The translations under genes and the position numbers were made by a program. From NCBI RefSeq assembly GCF_000179775.1, contig NZ_AEEB01000001.1, positions 110,647-174,646 of the forward strand: DNA of 64,000 bases, written 5' to 3'. Source of the stretch: Ahrensia sp. R2A130 (lineage in GTDB: Bacteria; Pseudomonadota; Alphaproteobacteria; Rhizobiales; Rhizobiaceae). The notes beneath the pieces are model-generated. The model saw nothing but the letters and a program-made list of their open reading frames with translations. It was not told where the DNA came from and searched no databases. Below, in pieces: positions 1-7,569 of the stretch. Numbering within the stretch: the first letter of the stretch is position 1; every line of letters starts with the position of its first letter.

Positions 1-2
1 TC

Positions 3-266
3 GCTACAGCGGCTTCCGAAGAGTTGGACGAGCCTTATCTCGCCTTACCGTTCGGTGGCCCGATCGCAGTTGAAGAGGCCAGCACCGAAACGCTGCGCCC
101 GACCGAAGCGCGCTATGCGCTGGCGCTGGTGCCGTTATCAACAAGCAGTGTCGCTCCTCAAATGGCGGTGCGCGGTGTGGCGATCATCAAGGGTGAGCCG
201 CAGAGCTTTTACGCGCGTGCAAAACGTCAAGTGCTGAAAGTTCTGGTTCGCGAGATGGGTGTTTAA
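3..266 (+). CDS. C-terminal end of a HlyD/adaptor-like protein (partial)
   Basis: The reading frame is open from the left edge and stops at 264-266, so only the last 87 codons are visible. The tail RGVAIIKGEPQSFYARAKRQ followed by VLKVLVREMGV resembles the C-termini of HlyD-type periplasmic adaptor proteins, whose last beta strand is followed by a short amphipathic helix and an Arg-rich end. The family call rests on this tail alone and could be wrong. About 100 bases separate it from the next gene on the same strand, so it could be the upstream neighbour of the AAA+ operon or an unrelated unit. Confidence 0.35.
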   Translation, partial: ATAASEELDEPYLALPFGGPIAVEEASTETLRPTEARYALALVPLSTSSVAPQMAVRGVAIIKGEPQSFYARAKRQVLKVLVREMGV

Positions 267-367
267 TTGCACACTGTGCACATACAACCGCTTTAAATCC
301 TTTTGATCTCTCTTATACTCTAGTGATGAGAAGTCGCTCGCCTGTAGCGGCAAGCCGGGAGATGCAT

Positions 368-1453
368 ATGGCCAACCTTGCCAAATTCGACGCTGAAATC
401 GCACGCACCAAGGAGACGGTGGATTCGATGCGAACCAAAATCCGCGAAAGCGGAATGGTGTTGGATCAGATGGCCAAGGCCGACAGCATTTCCGACTCGG
501 GCTTCGATATCGAAAACGCCCGCATTCAAGACGTGCTGAACCAGCAGAAGGTGATGGAAGGCAATATCGCCGATCTCATCATCGGGTTGGAAGACGCGAC
601 CAACGTGTTCGGCTCCGAATTCGAATCCATGAAGAGCTTCACCGGTTGGGAGAACTTCATCAACGTGTTCTCCAAACAACGCGCCCAGCGCATGCGGACC
701 GAGCGCGTTCGCAACATGTCGCTTGCCGGAAATTTGCAGGAACTGCTCGCCAAGTCGGACACGATCACCGGCATTTTGAAAGAGCAGGAAAACATTCTGA
801 ACGAGCGCTACGACCAGTCAGAGTCGAGCCTTCGTGAGGTAATCGACCGTCGCAAAGGCACCATCGGGCAGCTTGAAGAGATTCAAGAACGTATCGAAGA
901 GTTGAACCCGGAACTGATGGATCTGGAAAACCAGATCGCCTTGACCACGGACCAGTCGCAACGTGCTGACCTTGAAAGCAAGCGCTCGCTGCTGGCGACG
1001 GAGTATAATGCGGCCCAAGCCAAAGAGCAGGAGCTGCTGGCGGAAAGCCAGACGCTGGAACGCTATACGTCGATGTTCCAGACTTTCGTGGACTCGCTGA
1101 ACAACCAGAAGGCCGCGCAAGCAACGCTCATCAACAAGCTGACCATCGATACCGAGCAACGCATCGTCCTCTATAAAGCGCTGGAAGATTCGTTGAAAAC
1201 GGCAGCGCAGCAGGAAGTCGCGCACCGCATCAACACCCTTGGTACGCAGGTGGATGAAGCCGCCGAGACCACGATGGCCGGTATCGGTGCAGCCTCGCAG
1301 AGCCACATCGGTGATCTGCTGGAAATGCACGAAAAGAACATGGTGTCGTCGAAGGACATTCAGCGCCGTAAACAGCTTGCCGATGATGCTTTTGCCCGTC
1401 GCTTCCAAGAGGTGATGGATAAGCACAACAAGGCGGACTACGTGGCGGGTTAA
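368..1453 (+). CDS. Coiled-coil protein, first gene of the AAA+ operon
   Basis: This 361-residue protein has no signal peptide or membrane segment. It is almost wholly alpha-helical by composition, with long Glu/Gln/Lys/Leu-rich stretches (about residues 1-50 and 140-270) that read as coiled coils. I do not recognise a named domain. The layout, a helical body ending in SSKDIQRRKQLADDAF, is faintly like TelA-type toxic-anion-resistance proteins, but I would not assign it. The start at 368 is chosen because a GGGAG motif at 356-361 is well spaced from it; in-frame ATGs at 323 and 362 are too far or too close. It is followed after 25 bases by the next operon gene. Inference: a structural or scaffold partner of the ATPase two genes downstream. 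Confidence 0.8.
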   Translation: MANLAKFDAEIARTKETVDSMRTKIRESGMVLDQMAKADSISDSGFDIENARIQDVLNQQKVMEGNIADLIIGLEDATNVFGSEFESMKSFTGWENFINVFSKQRAQRMRTERVRNMSLAGNLQELLAKSDTITGILKEQENILNERYDQSESSLREVIDRRKGTIGQLEEIQERIEELNPELMDLENQIALTTDQSQRADLESKRSLLATEYNAAQAKEQELLAESQTLERYTSMFQTFVDSLNNQKAAQATLINKLTIDTEQRIVLYKALEDSLKTAAQQEVAHRINTLGTQVDEAAETTMAGIGAASQSHIGDLLEMHEKNMVSSKDIQRRKQLADDAFARRFQEVMDKHNKADYVAG

Positions 1454-1478
1454 GGTGCCGGTTAGCGGACTATAAAAA

Positions 1479-2678
1479 GTGAGCGATCAAACCACGCAAG
1501 CTGCCACGTCGAAGACTGTGTTGGAGCCGGATAACGCAGCCACCGGCGCAATCGCCGCGCGCTATTTCGATGCTATCGCCGCAGCGCTCAAAGCGCTCGA
1601 TGTCTATCTGACCGATGAGCAGGATTCACCGCTTTACCGACACCAACTGACAGGGCGAATCCTGACTGGCTACATCGACCGCTTGGCTCACTCTTTCGAG
1701 GCGTGGGAAAACCGGCTTTCGTTTGCGGACAGCTTTCGCATCAACCGCGCCGAAAGCGGGTACCCGCTTCACCGTGCGGTGCTGGAACTGGAACGCGATG
1801 CCCGCGATGCTGAAAAGCAGTTGTCGCAATTACCCGATGGTGAAGCGCTTCGCCGCGAGATGGTCGATTGCATTTTGCTGACACGGAAATTTCCTACCGA
1901 CGCGCAGAAGTCTTTGGCGCGCAGGCTGTATCTTGAGAGTGTTCAGGAGGGCAGTGTTTTTCAGTCGTTCATTCTGCCAATGACGGTGAAGGTGTCCTTC
2001 AACGAAAAAACCAAACGCCCGCTCTACGTGGTGCATTGGGGGGCTTTCGACGGGACCGCCAATCTGCCGCTGGTCTATTCTGCGGTCATCGAAGACTCGT
2101 CCGACGCGCTGGCGAAATTGTTGCTCGACGGCAAAGGCATCAAGCCGGGCCTCGACATCGGCCTACCGATAGATGGCCTGCTGAATCCAGAATACGCGCA
2201 CCAGTTCGATGATTTCTGCGAAAAGAATTCCAGCTACGGGCTGACGCTCACCACCATTGCCGACAACATGGACCGTGATTTTCCATCGCTTCATCCGGTG
2301 CAACTGCGGCGTATTGTGATGGGGCCGTTCTATTCTACAGGGCTGACCAGCCACGGGCGCGTTGTGGAGAAGGTGCTGGAAAACGTCAGCAATCGCGACA
2401 ATGCCTGGCTGCTGACATGGACCGTGCAGGAGCTGTTTTCGATTTCCGAAACGGCGGCCAAATGGGGCCTGTTCGGCTCCACGCCCGCCAAGCAAACCTA
2501 TCACATCGATACGGCTGATCTCGACGCTGTGCGTCAGGGCGTCAGTGCCTATGAGCGCCATGCGCTCGTGCCGCACGAGGCATATCAGGCGATCTACGCC
2601 AGCGGAAAACGCGACGAGGTTTTCGGCGGTTACAAGACCCACGTTGTAAGCGGCGATGCCGTGTTGCGCGATTTTTGA
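1479..2678 (+). CDS. Conserved-looking protein of unknown function in the AAA+ operon
   Basis: This is a 399-residue soluble protein with a GTG start at 1479; no strong ribosome site is visible, which suggests coupling to the gene upstream. The N-terminal 130 residues are helical (RYFDAIAAALKALDVYL onward). The centre (about 165-290) is mixed alpha/beta, including a strand-rich part around LYVVHWGAFDGTANLPLVYS. I recognise no catalytic motif, signal peptide or membrane helix. It sits 12 bases ahead of the ATPase gene, so the two are almost certainly co-transcribed. Function unknown; inference from position is that it belongs to the same complex as the ATPase. Confidence 0.8.
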   Translation: MSDQTTQAATSKTVLEPDNAATGAIAARYFDAIAAALKALDVYLTDEQDSPLYRHQLTGRILTGYIDRLAHSFEAWENRLSFADSFRINRAESGYPLHRAVLELERDARDAEKQLSQLPDGEALRREMVDCILLTRKFPTDAQKSLARRLYLESVQEGSVFQSFILPMTVKVSFNEKTKRPLYVVHWGAFDGTANLPLVYSAVIEDSSDALAKLLLDGKGIKPGLDIGLPIDGLLNPEYAHQFDDFCEKNSSYGLTLTTIADNMDRDFPSLHPVQLRRIVMGPFYSTGLTSHGRVVEKVLENVSNRDNAWLLTWTVQELFSISETAAKWGLFGSTPAKQTYHIDTADLDAVRQGVSAYERHALVPHEAYQAIYASGKRDEVFGGYKTHVVSGDAVLRDF

Positions 2679-2690
2679 GGAACGAACGAG

Positions 2691-4610
2691 ATGTCCGAAC
2701 AAGCTCCTTCCCTGACAGCGTTGCGCGAAGACGATATCGCCAAGCACTTAAGTGCCGCGCAGACTTTGGTGACACGGTTCACCCACGTGACGACTGGTGG
2801 CGGGCGCAGCAATACGGAAATTGCGGGAACGCGTCGGCGGTTCGTATCCACCGTGTCGACATCGGGTTCGAAATCGACGTCTGACATTCGCTTCAGCGAC
2901 ACGGTTTCCGCAGTGAATTCGGGTGACACCATGTTGTCGCTCGCCCAGCACACGGTCGTATTCCGGACCCGCCGCGCCATTGCTGTGGCGCTTGCCGTTG
3001 CTGATGTTTTCGGCGAACGCACCGGCCTGGATGCGCTGGCCAAGCGCAACGCTGGCGGCACGTTGGATGGTTCTGACGCCGAGCGCTTTCGCGGGCTGGT
3101 GGAAAGCGCGGCCTATATCGCCGCCTTCACCGCTGCCGCCTATATCAAGCAGATGCTGCCGGACGAAGGCGAACCTGCCAGCGATGTGGAGCCTGCCGAG
3201 TTCAGCTTCGACAGCCCGCAAGATGCGCTTAAAAGTCTGGTCGCCAATCTGCACGATGCGGCTGAAGGCGCGGCGGATGACAAAGTGCTCACCTCACGGG
3301 TTCGCGCTGCCGCCAGTCTTGCGCTGGAGGAACTGGCAACACGGCGCGGGCGGTTCGCTTCGCTCGATGTGTTCGAAACGCTGCATCTCAAACTGGAAGC
3401 GGATGGTTTCGAGCTGAACGGGTTCGACGCCGCCGGCGGTGGCTCGCGCAAGCCGTTGGTGATGCAGTTCAAGCAACCCAACGAAATCATCGGCAACCAC
3501 ATCGCGAAGTATCAGGCGATGAAACTGGCGAAAATGCTGGTGGCTTACGATTTCGACCGGCAGCTCAACCCGTTTGTGGAACTGGGCGGTTTCCTGTTCA
3601 CCTTCATCGGGGACGGTGCGCCCGGCACGGGTAAAACGATCCTGATCCAGATGATTGCAGGTCTTATCAACGACTATTGCGAGCGTGCGGGATACGGCTT
3701 CGTTTATGAGAATTTCGGCGTTGACCAAATCTCGTCTTATCAGGGTAAGTCCGGCCAGAATTGCAAGCAGTTCGTTCAGAACGTCTTGGCCCCGCGCACC
3801 ATCGGTTTCGGCACGGTGGACGATATCGACCAGGTCGCTGCCAAACGCTCCGACGACCGCGCATCCGCCGGTCAGCAGGAGGTGACGGCGGTGCTGATGG
3901 AGAGTTTCGCCGGTGCGACTACCGTAGTGCGCGGCAACTGTTCCTTCGGCATGTTCTCCAACTATCCCGAAAACGTCGATGATGCCCTGCGCCAACGAGC
4001 CGGTGCCCGCTGGCTGGTGGACGGGCCGCAAACGCGGGATGATTATATCGACATCTTCATGCTGCTGGCCGGCAAGAACCACGACATCGCGCCGGGCGAC
4101 CACGAGCCGTTTGCGGCGCAGCAAATACAGAAGGCGGTCGACGAGGCTTATGCGGATTACACCAAGCCGCAGGAAGAGGGGCTGGCCACGGTTTACGAGC
4201 GTTATCTGAACGATGTCGGCGAGCCGAAGACCATGGAAGATGTGGGCGATTATCTGCACCGCATCAAACTGGCCGAGCCGCGTTTCACAGGACGTGCGAT
4301 CAAGAACATCACCGATGCGATCAAGATGCGTGCGATGGATATCGATCTGCCGGACGAGTGGTTCGACGACGCCGCGACCTTCATGCACCAGCCTTACGAC
4401 ACAAAAAAATCAATGATCGAAGAGCTGCGCGGGCCGTTTTCGATGGACATGGTGATGCAGGAAATCAACCGCTACGCGGACAGCGAATTCCGTTACTCGG
4501 CGCGTAGCGATGCCAGCGCCGTAGAAGACATCATCCGCCGCGAACGCCAGCACGAACGGGCCGTGGCCGAGATCGCCGCGATGAAAGCCGACGGTCGGTG
4601 GGCGCAATAA
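2691..4610 (+). CDS. AAA+ family ATPase
   Basis: This is a 639-residue ATPase. Residues 1 to about 240 are a non-ATPase N-terminal part with no known motif. The AAA core follows: Walker A GAPGTGKT near residue 309, Walker B IGFGTVDDID near 370-378 (Asp then Asp in the catalytic pair), a sensor-1-like Asn in SNYPENVDD near 424, and an arginine-finger-like LRQRAGARW near 433-442. A helical lid and a long C-terminal helical region complete it. No signal peptide or membrane segment is seen. Known of the family: classical AAA+ ATPases form ring oligomers that remodel proteins. Substrate unknown. Gaps of 12 bases upstream and 4 bases downstream place it at the centre of a five-gene operon. Confidence 0.9.
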   Translation: MSEQAPSLTALREDDIAKHLSAAQTLVTRFTHVTTGGGRSNTEIAGTRRRFVSTVSTSGSKSTSDIRFSDTVSAVNSGDTMLSLAQHTVVFRTRRAIAVALAVADVFGERTGLDALAKRNAGGTLDGSDAERFRGLVESAAYIAAFTAAAYIKQMLPDEGEPASDVEPAEFSFDSPQDALKSLVANLHDAAEGAADDKVLTSRVRAAASLALEELATRRGRFASLDVFETLHLKLEADGFELNGFDAAGGGSRKPLVMQFKQPNEIIGNHIAKYQAMKLAKMLVAYDFDRQLNPFVELGGFLFTFIGDGAPGTGKTILIQMIAGLINDYCERAGYGFVYENFGVDQISSYQGKSGQNCKQFVQNVLAPRTIGFGTVDDIDQVAAKRSDDRASAGQQEVTAVLMESFAGATTVVRGNCSFGMFSNYPENVDDALRQRAGARWLVDGPQTRDDYIDIFMLLAGKNHDIAPGDHEPFAAQQIQKAVDEAYADYTKPQEEGLATVYERYLNDVGEPKTMEDVGDYLHRIKLAEPRFTGRAIKNITDAIKMRAMDIDLPDEWFDDAATFMHQPYDTKKSMIEELRGPFSMDMVMQEINRYADSEFRYSARSDASAVEDIIRRERQHERAVAEIAAMKADGRWAQ

Positions 4611-4614
4611 ATCA

Positions 4615-5901
4615 ATGAAACGCCTCGAGCAATCAGAACTGATCTATGGCCGCATGATGCGGGTTGCGGAGCCGCACCTTGTGGAGCGGTATAATCAGGC
4701 GCTCACGGGGTTTGGACTGAAGGCGATCGCGCCGGATAGTTTCCGCATCGATATGGTGGGGTTCTCGCCAGAGATTGCGGAGCTATTGAACGACCCGCTT
4801 TATCTCGACCCTAACGGAGTGAACCGGCGGTTCATCATCCTGTCACCGCAGCAGATGTCGTTGCCCGTGGTGAACTCCGCGTTCTCCAACACCGGGCAGC
4901 TGATGCACCAGTTTTTCGATGCCAATGCTCGCGTCATCAATGCGTTGACGGTGAAGGATGTGGTCTATGGCGAGATCGATGATCCGATTGCTGAAGCGCG
5001 GGACATCGAAGATTTGCTCGCCATCGAACAGGTGGAGTTCAAGGTTTTCACCGGTGCCGATCTTTCCGGCCAGGCGGTGGAATTGCGAACGCTGACCGAC
5101 CGGTTGTTGAAGCAGCCGGATGCGTGGCGCGATGACGACATGCTCAACCGCATGGTCGATCTGGCGCGCAGCACGGGTGACATTCGCGCCAATGCGCTGG
5201 TGCCGGAAGAGATGGTGTTTCGACACAACACGTTCTGGTCCAGCCATTTTGGCGGTGTTTATGTGTTCATGGATGATGACGGTACGACGGTGATCGGCGA
5301 TTCCGAAGCGCCCGGCTTTCGTCGTTCGCGCCCATGGCAGGTGTCTTATATAGATGCCAAGGACGACGAGCGGATTTATGAGTTCCTCATGCGATCGGGC
5401 AGGGTGGAGTTGCCACGGCCCGGTTGGTTGGCACGGTCCGGTTACGTGGAACACCGCATTGCGATGTTGCTGACGCGGTTGGCTTTTCATGCGGATGATG
5501 ACGCCGAACCGGATGCTTTCGACAGCCGTTGGCAGCGCAATTTTCTGGCCAAGAACCAGAAGATGGTGGACCGCGAGGGAACGTATAAGTTCCTGCGCTG
5601 GGCGCAGCGGGCGGTTGCCGAGTTCGAAAATTTCGATTTGCGGGAGATCGACACGCGGGGCCGCTTCCTGCTGTCGCGTGGCAAGCCGGAACATGCTGAT
5701 GCCTGGTTGGTGAACCGGTTGATTTCCGAGCGGCTGCCCTTCGATTTCCTGTCGCGCTACGTGTTCAACAAGCCCGCTTTCTACAAAGACTACGAAGCCT
5801 TTGGGGATGACCAACGCGAACATGTGGTGGATGTGGTCGCGAAGACCTATCTAGGGAACAAGCGCGGGTTTCGTGAGCGGCTGTTCGGGTTTCCGGACTG
5901 A
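4615..5901 (+). CDS. Unknown protein, possibly DUF6638-like
   Basis: This is a 428-residue protein without signal or membrane segments, starting 4 bases after the ATPase stop, so probably translationally coupled. The middle holds two short beta-rich parts (SFRIDMVGFSPEIAELLND and HFGGVYVFMDDDGTTVIGD). The C-terminal third is helical and rich in Arg and Phe. I recall homologues filed as DUF6638 beside AAA ATPases in alphaproteobacteria, but I cannot verify this here. No catalytic motif is recognised. Inference: an adaptor or effector subunit of the ATPase, because the two are so tightly linked. Confidence 0.75.
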   Translation: MKRLEQSELIYGRMMRVAEPHLVERYNQALTGFGLKAIAPDSFRIDMVGFSPEIAELLNDPLYLDPNGVNRRFIILSPQQMSLPVVNSAFSNTGQLMHQFFDANARVINALTVKDVVYGEIDDPIAEARDIEDLLAIEQVEFKVFTGADLSGQAVELRTLTDRLLKQPDAWRDDDMLNRMVDLARSTGDIRANALVPEEMVFRHNTFWSSHFGGVYVFMDDDGTTVIGDSEAPGFRRSRPWQVSYIDAKDDERIYEFLMRSGRVELPRPGWLARSGYVEHRIAMLLTRLAFHADDDAEPDAFDSRWQRNFLAKNQKMVDREGTYKFLRWAQRAVAEFENFDLREIDTRGRFLLSRGKPEHADAWLVNRLISERLPFDFLSRYVFNKPAFYKDYEAFGDDQREHVVDVVAKTYLGNKRGFRERLFGFPD

Positions 5902-5943
5902 TCTGCACCGCAACCGCTATGATTTAACAGCAAGGGGACTGAT

Positions 5944-7113
5944 ATGCTCGATCCGGTCGTGGATTTCGTCGAATGGGTTTTTGATCGCATAGGTCGCGGT
6001 ATCGGCTGGATTATTGCGATTCTGCTGTGGCCCTTCGTTGCCTTCACCCGCTGGGTCCGCAAGCGTGGTTTCATCATCAAATCCATCTTCGGCGGCTTAG
6101 CGCTGCTGCTGATTGCGACCTATGGCTACTACATCGTCACGACCCAGTGGTGGCGCGGTTTCGATATTGATTACGCCGCAAAATATCGCAACGAGACTAC
6201 TGTAGCTGCCGCAATATCAGCCGGTTCGCCTGAGCCTGCAGTTGCTTCCACCACCGGGCTTTCGTCCGAGGGGCAATCCGCCCCTGCTGATGGCGGTCAG
6301 CGTTGCAGACCGTCGCGTATAGTTGAAGCGACTGCTGATTTGATCGATTTCAACGTCAATCAAAATGCGTGGGTGCCGTCTATGTTCCTGTCGAAGATCG
6401 GTCTGTTCGGCATGGATTGGAAGAACACGCCTTGGTTCGACAACAAGGCGGCGTTCCAGCTTGGCATCAACTCTGCGGTCCGTCGGACATCAATCGAACT
6501 CGTTGACCGGTTGGGCCGCGTGCGCGGAACGTCCGGCATCGACCAGAATTTGCAAACGGCGCGGGAGCGTCTCGCCTATGATGAAGCCGCTTGGTATATC
6601 TCCATGGACCCGTTCGGTTTTCGCACCACGACGCAGGGCAATTATCGCACGGCCATCGAGCGCTTTCGCGCTTTCAACACGGACCTTTCGTCCTGCACCT
6701 CGTCCTTTGATGCGCGCAACGACAATCTGCTGCAGTTTCTCGACCGTGTGACATCGGATATCGGTGCGACGTCGGAAATTCTGCGGTCGCGGATGGAAGC
6801 GTCGAACGCCGGTTGGTTCGACGTGCGCGCAGATGATCGTTTCTGGTTCAGTTACGGCCAACTCTATGCCTATTCCGGCATTCTGACCGCCGCTCGTGCC
6901 GACTTCTCCGACGTGTCCGCAAACCGCAATCTCGAAGCTTTGTGGGTGCGTGTTGAGGAGCAGTTGAGGGCGGCGCTGGGTATGCAGCCAGCCATCATTT
7001 CCAATGGCGGCGAGGCCAGTTGGATTATGCCAACCCATCTAGCGACCATGGGTTTTTATGTGCTGCGTGTGCGCTCCAACCTGGTGGAAATCCGCGACGT
7101 GCTGGACCGGTGA
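5944..7113 (+). CDS. DUF2333 family inner-membrane protein
   Basis: This 389-residue protein ends the operon. It begins with a hydrophobic region (IGWIIAILLWPFVAF, about residues 19-33) and a second one (SIFGGLALLLIATYGYYIV, about 45-63), then a Thr/Ser/Pro-rich linker near 85-120 and a large helical domain. The conserved blocks WVPSMF, FQLGINSAVRR, LGRVRGTSGID and WFDVRADDRFWFSYGQLYAY match what I remember of DUF2333. AAGGGGACT before the start is a fair ribosome site. Known of the family: almost nothing. Inference: it anchors the ATPase complex to the inner membrane, with the helical domain on the periplasmic or cytoplasmic side depending on whether one or two segments span. Confidence 0.85.
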   Translation: MLDPVVDFVEWVFDRIGRGIGWIIAILLWPFVAFTRWVRKRGFIIKSIFGGLALLLIATYGYYIVTTQWWRGFDIDYAAKYRNETTVAAAISAGSPEPAVASTTGLSSEGQSAPADGGQRCRPSRIVEATADLIDFNVNQNAWVPSMFLSKIGLFGMDWKNTPWFDNKAAFQLGINSAVRRTSIELVDRLGRVRGTSGIDQNLQTARERLAYDEAAWYISMDPFGFRTTTQGNYRTAIERFRAFNTDLSSCTSSFDARNDNLLQFLDRVTSDIGATSEILRSRMEASNAGWFDVRADDRFWFSYGQLYAYSGILTAARADFSDVSANRNLEALWVRVEEQLRAALGMQPAIISNGGEASWIMPTHLATMGFYVLRVRSNLVEIRDVLDR

Positions 7114-7255
7114 TCTAAAGTTTCTTCACTATATTCAATTTGGTGTATTGCTTAAAAACACAACCTATGATTGTATATCTGTATCGGCGCTTCTAACGAA
7201 GTGCCGGTTCAGATACGCAAGCGCCGATCCCCTGCTTTCCTCGGGGCTTGTGTTT

Positions 7256-7276
7256 GGCCCGCTTATGCGGGTCTTT
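7256..7276 (+). terminator. Candidate terminator of the AAA+ operon
   Basis: GGCCCGC pairs with GCGGGTC across a TTAT loop (7 bp, one G-T pair) and is followed by TTT. The U-run is short, so termination would be weak. It lies about 140 bases after the DUF2333-type gene. Confidence 0.4.
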
Positions 7277-7277
7277 C

Positions 7278-7320
7278 GGAGGCACGGATCAATCCGCCCG
7301 GTCCGTGCCTCCGATTGATC
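7278..7320. repeat. Two overlapping inverted repeats upstream of trpL
   Basis: GGAGGCACGG (7278-7287) is perfectly complementary to CCGTGCCTCC (7303-7312). GATCAATC (7287-7294) is perfectly complementary to GATTGATC (7313-7320). The order is A-B-A'-B', with no linker between A' and B', so the two helices compete rather than nest. With hairpins at 7256-7276 and around 7230-7245, this gap between the DUF2333-type gene and trpL is unusually structured. It could be a small RNA, an operator or an extra leader element. No promoter could be fixed. Confidence 0.5.
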
Positions 7321-7399
7321 TGTTGTCCCAAGCCGCGAACCCTCTTCCTGCTTCAGTTGAATCTTTCGCTTGCGGGCTCCGTGGTGCGCGGCTAACGAT

Positions 7400-7465
7400 A
7401 TGAACATGAACTGCATCAACACTATCATTTCCATCGCTTCCGCAAATTGGTGGCACGCACGTTAA
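7400..7465 (+). CDS. trpL: trp leader peptide TrpL
   Basis: This is a 21-codon ORF (19 codons from the second ATG at 7406) ending in Asn-Trp-Trp-His-Ala-Arg and a stop at 7463. Two tandem Trp codons (7448-7453) in a short leader directly upstream of trpE(G), followed by a GC-rich hairpin with a T-run, are the hallmark of ribosome-mediated trp attenuation. Rhizobial leader peptides are known to carry tandem Trp codons followed by Ala-Arg at the end, which fits. When charged tRNA-Trp is scarce the ribosome should stall on the Trp codons and prevent the terminator. In Sinorhizobium the attenuated transcript itself acts as a trans-acting RNA; whether that holds here is unknown. Confidence 0.85.
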   Translation: MNMNCINTIISIASANWWHAR

Positions 7466-7502
7466 GGCGGGCGAGGAATTGGTCGCGTCTTGCGGCAACT
7501 CG

Positions 7503-7531
7503 AAACCGCCCCGAAACCGGGCGGTTTTTTT
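7503..7531 (+). terminator. trp attenuator terminator
   Basis: AAACCGCCC (7503-7511) pairs with GGGCGGTTT (7519-7527) over a 7-base loop and runs into seven T residues. It lies 37 bases after the trpL stop and 38 bases before trpE(G). A competing partner is the GGCGG at 7466-7470, which can pair with CCGCC at 7506-7510 and so could form part of the antiterminator. Confidence 0.85.
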
Positions 7532-7569
7532 ATGCCCGCAAATATGGGGCAAACACGGATAACGACACC

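Noticed and set aside
3294..4388. 364-codon - strand ORF
   Set aside because: Antisense to the AAA+ ATPase, whose Walker motifs are unmistakable.
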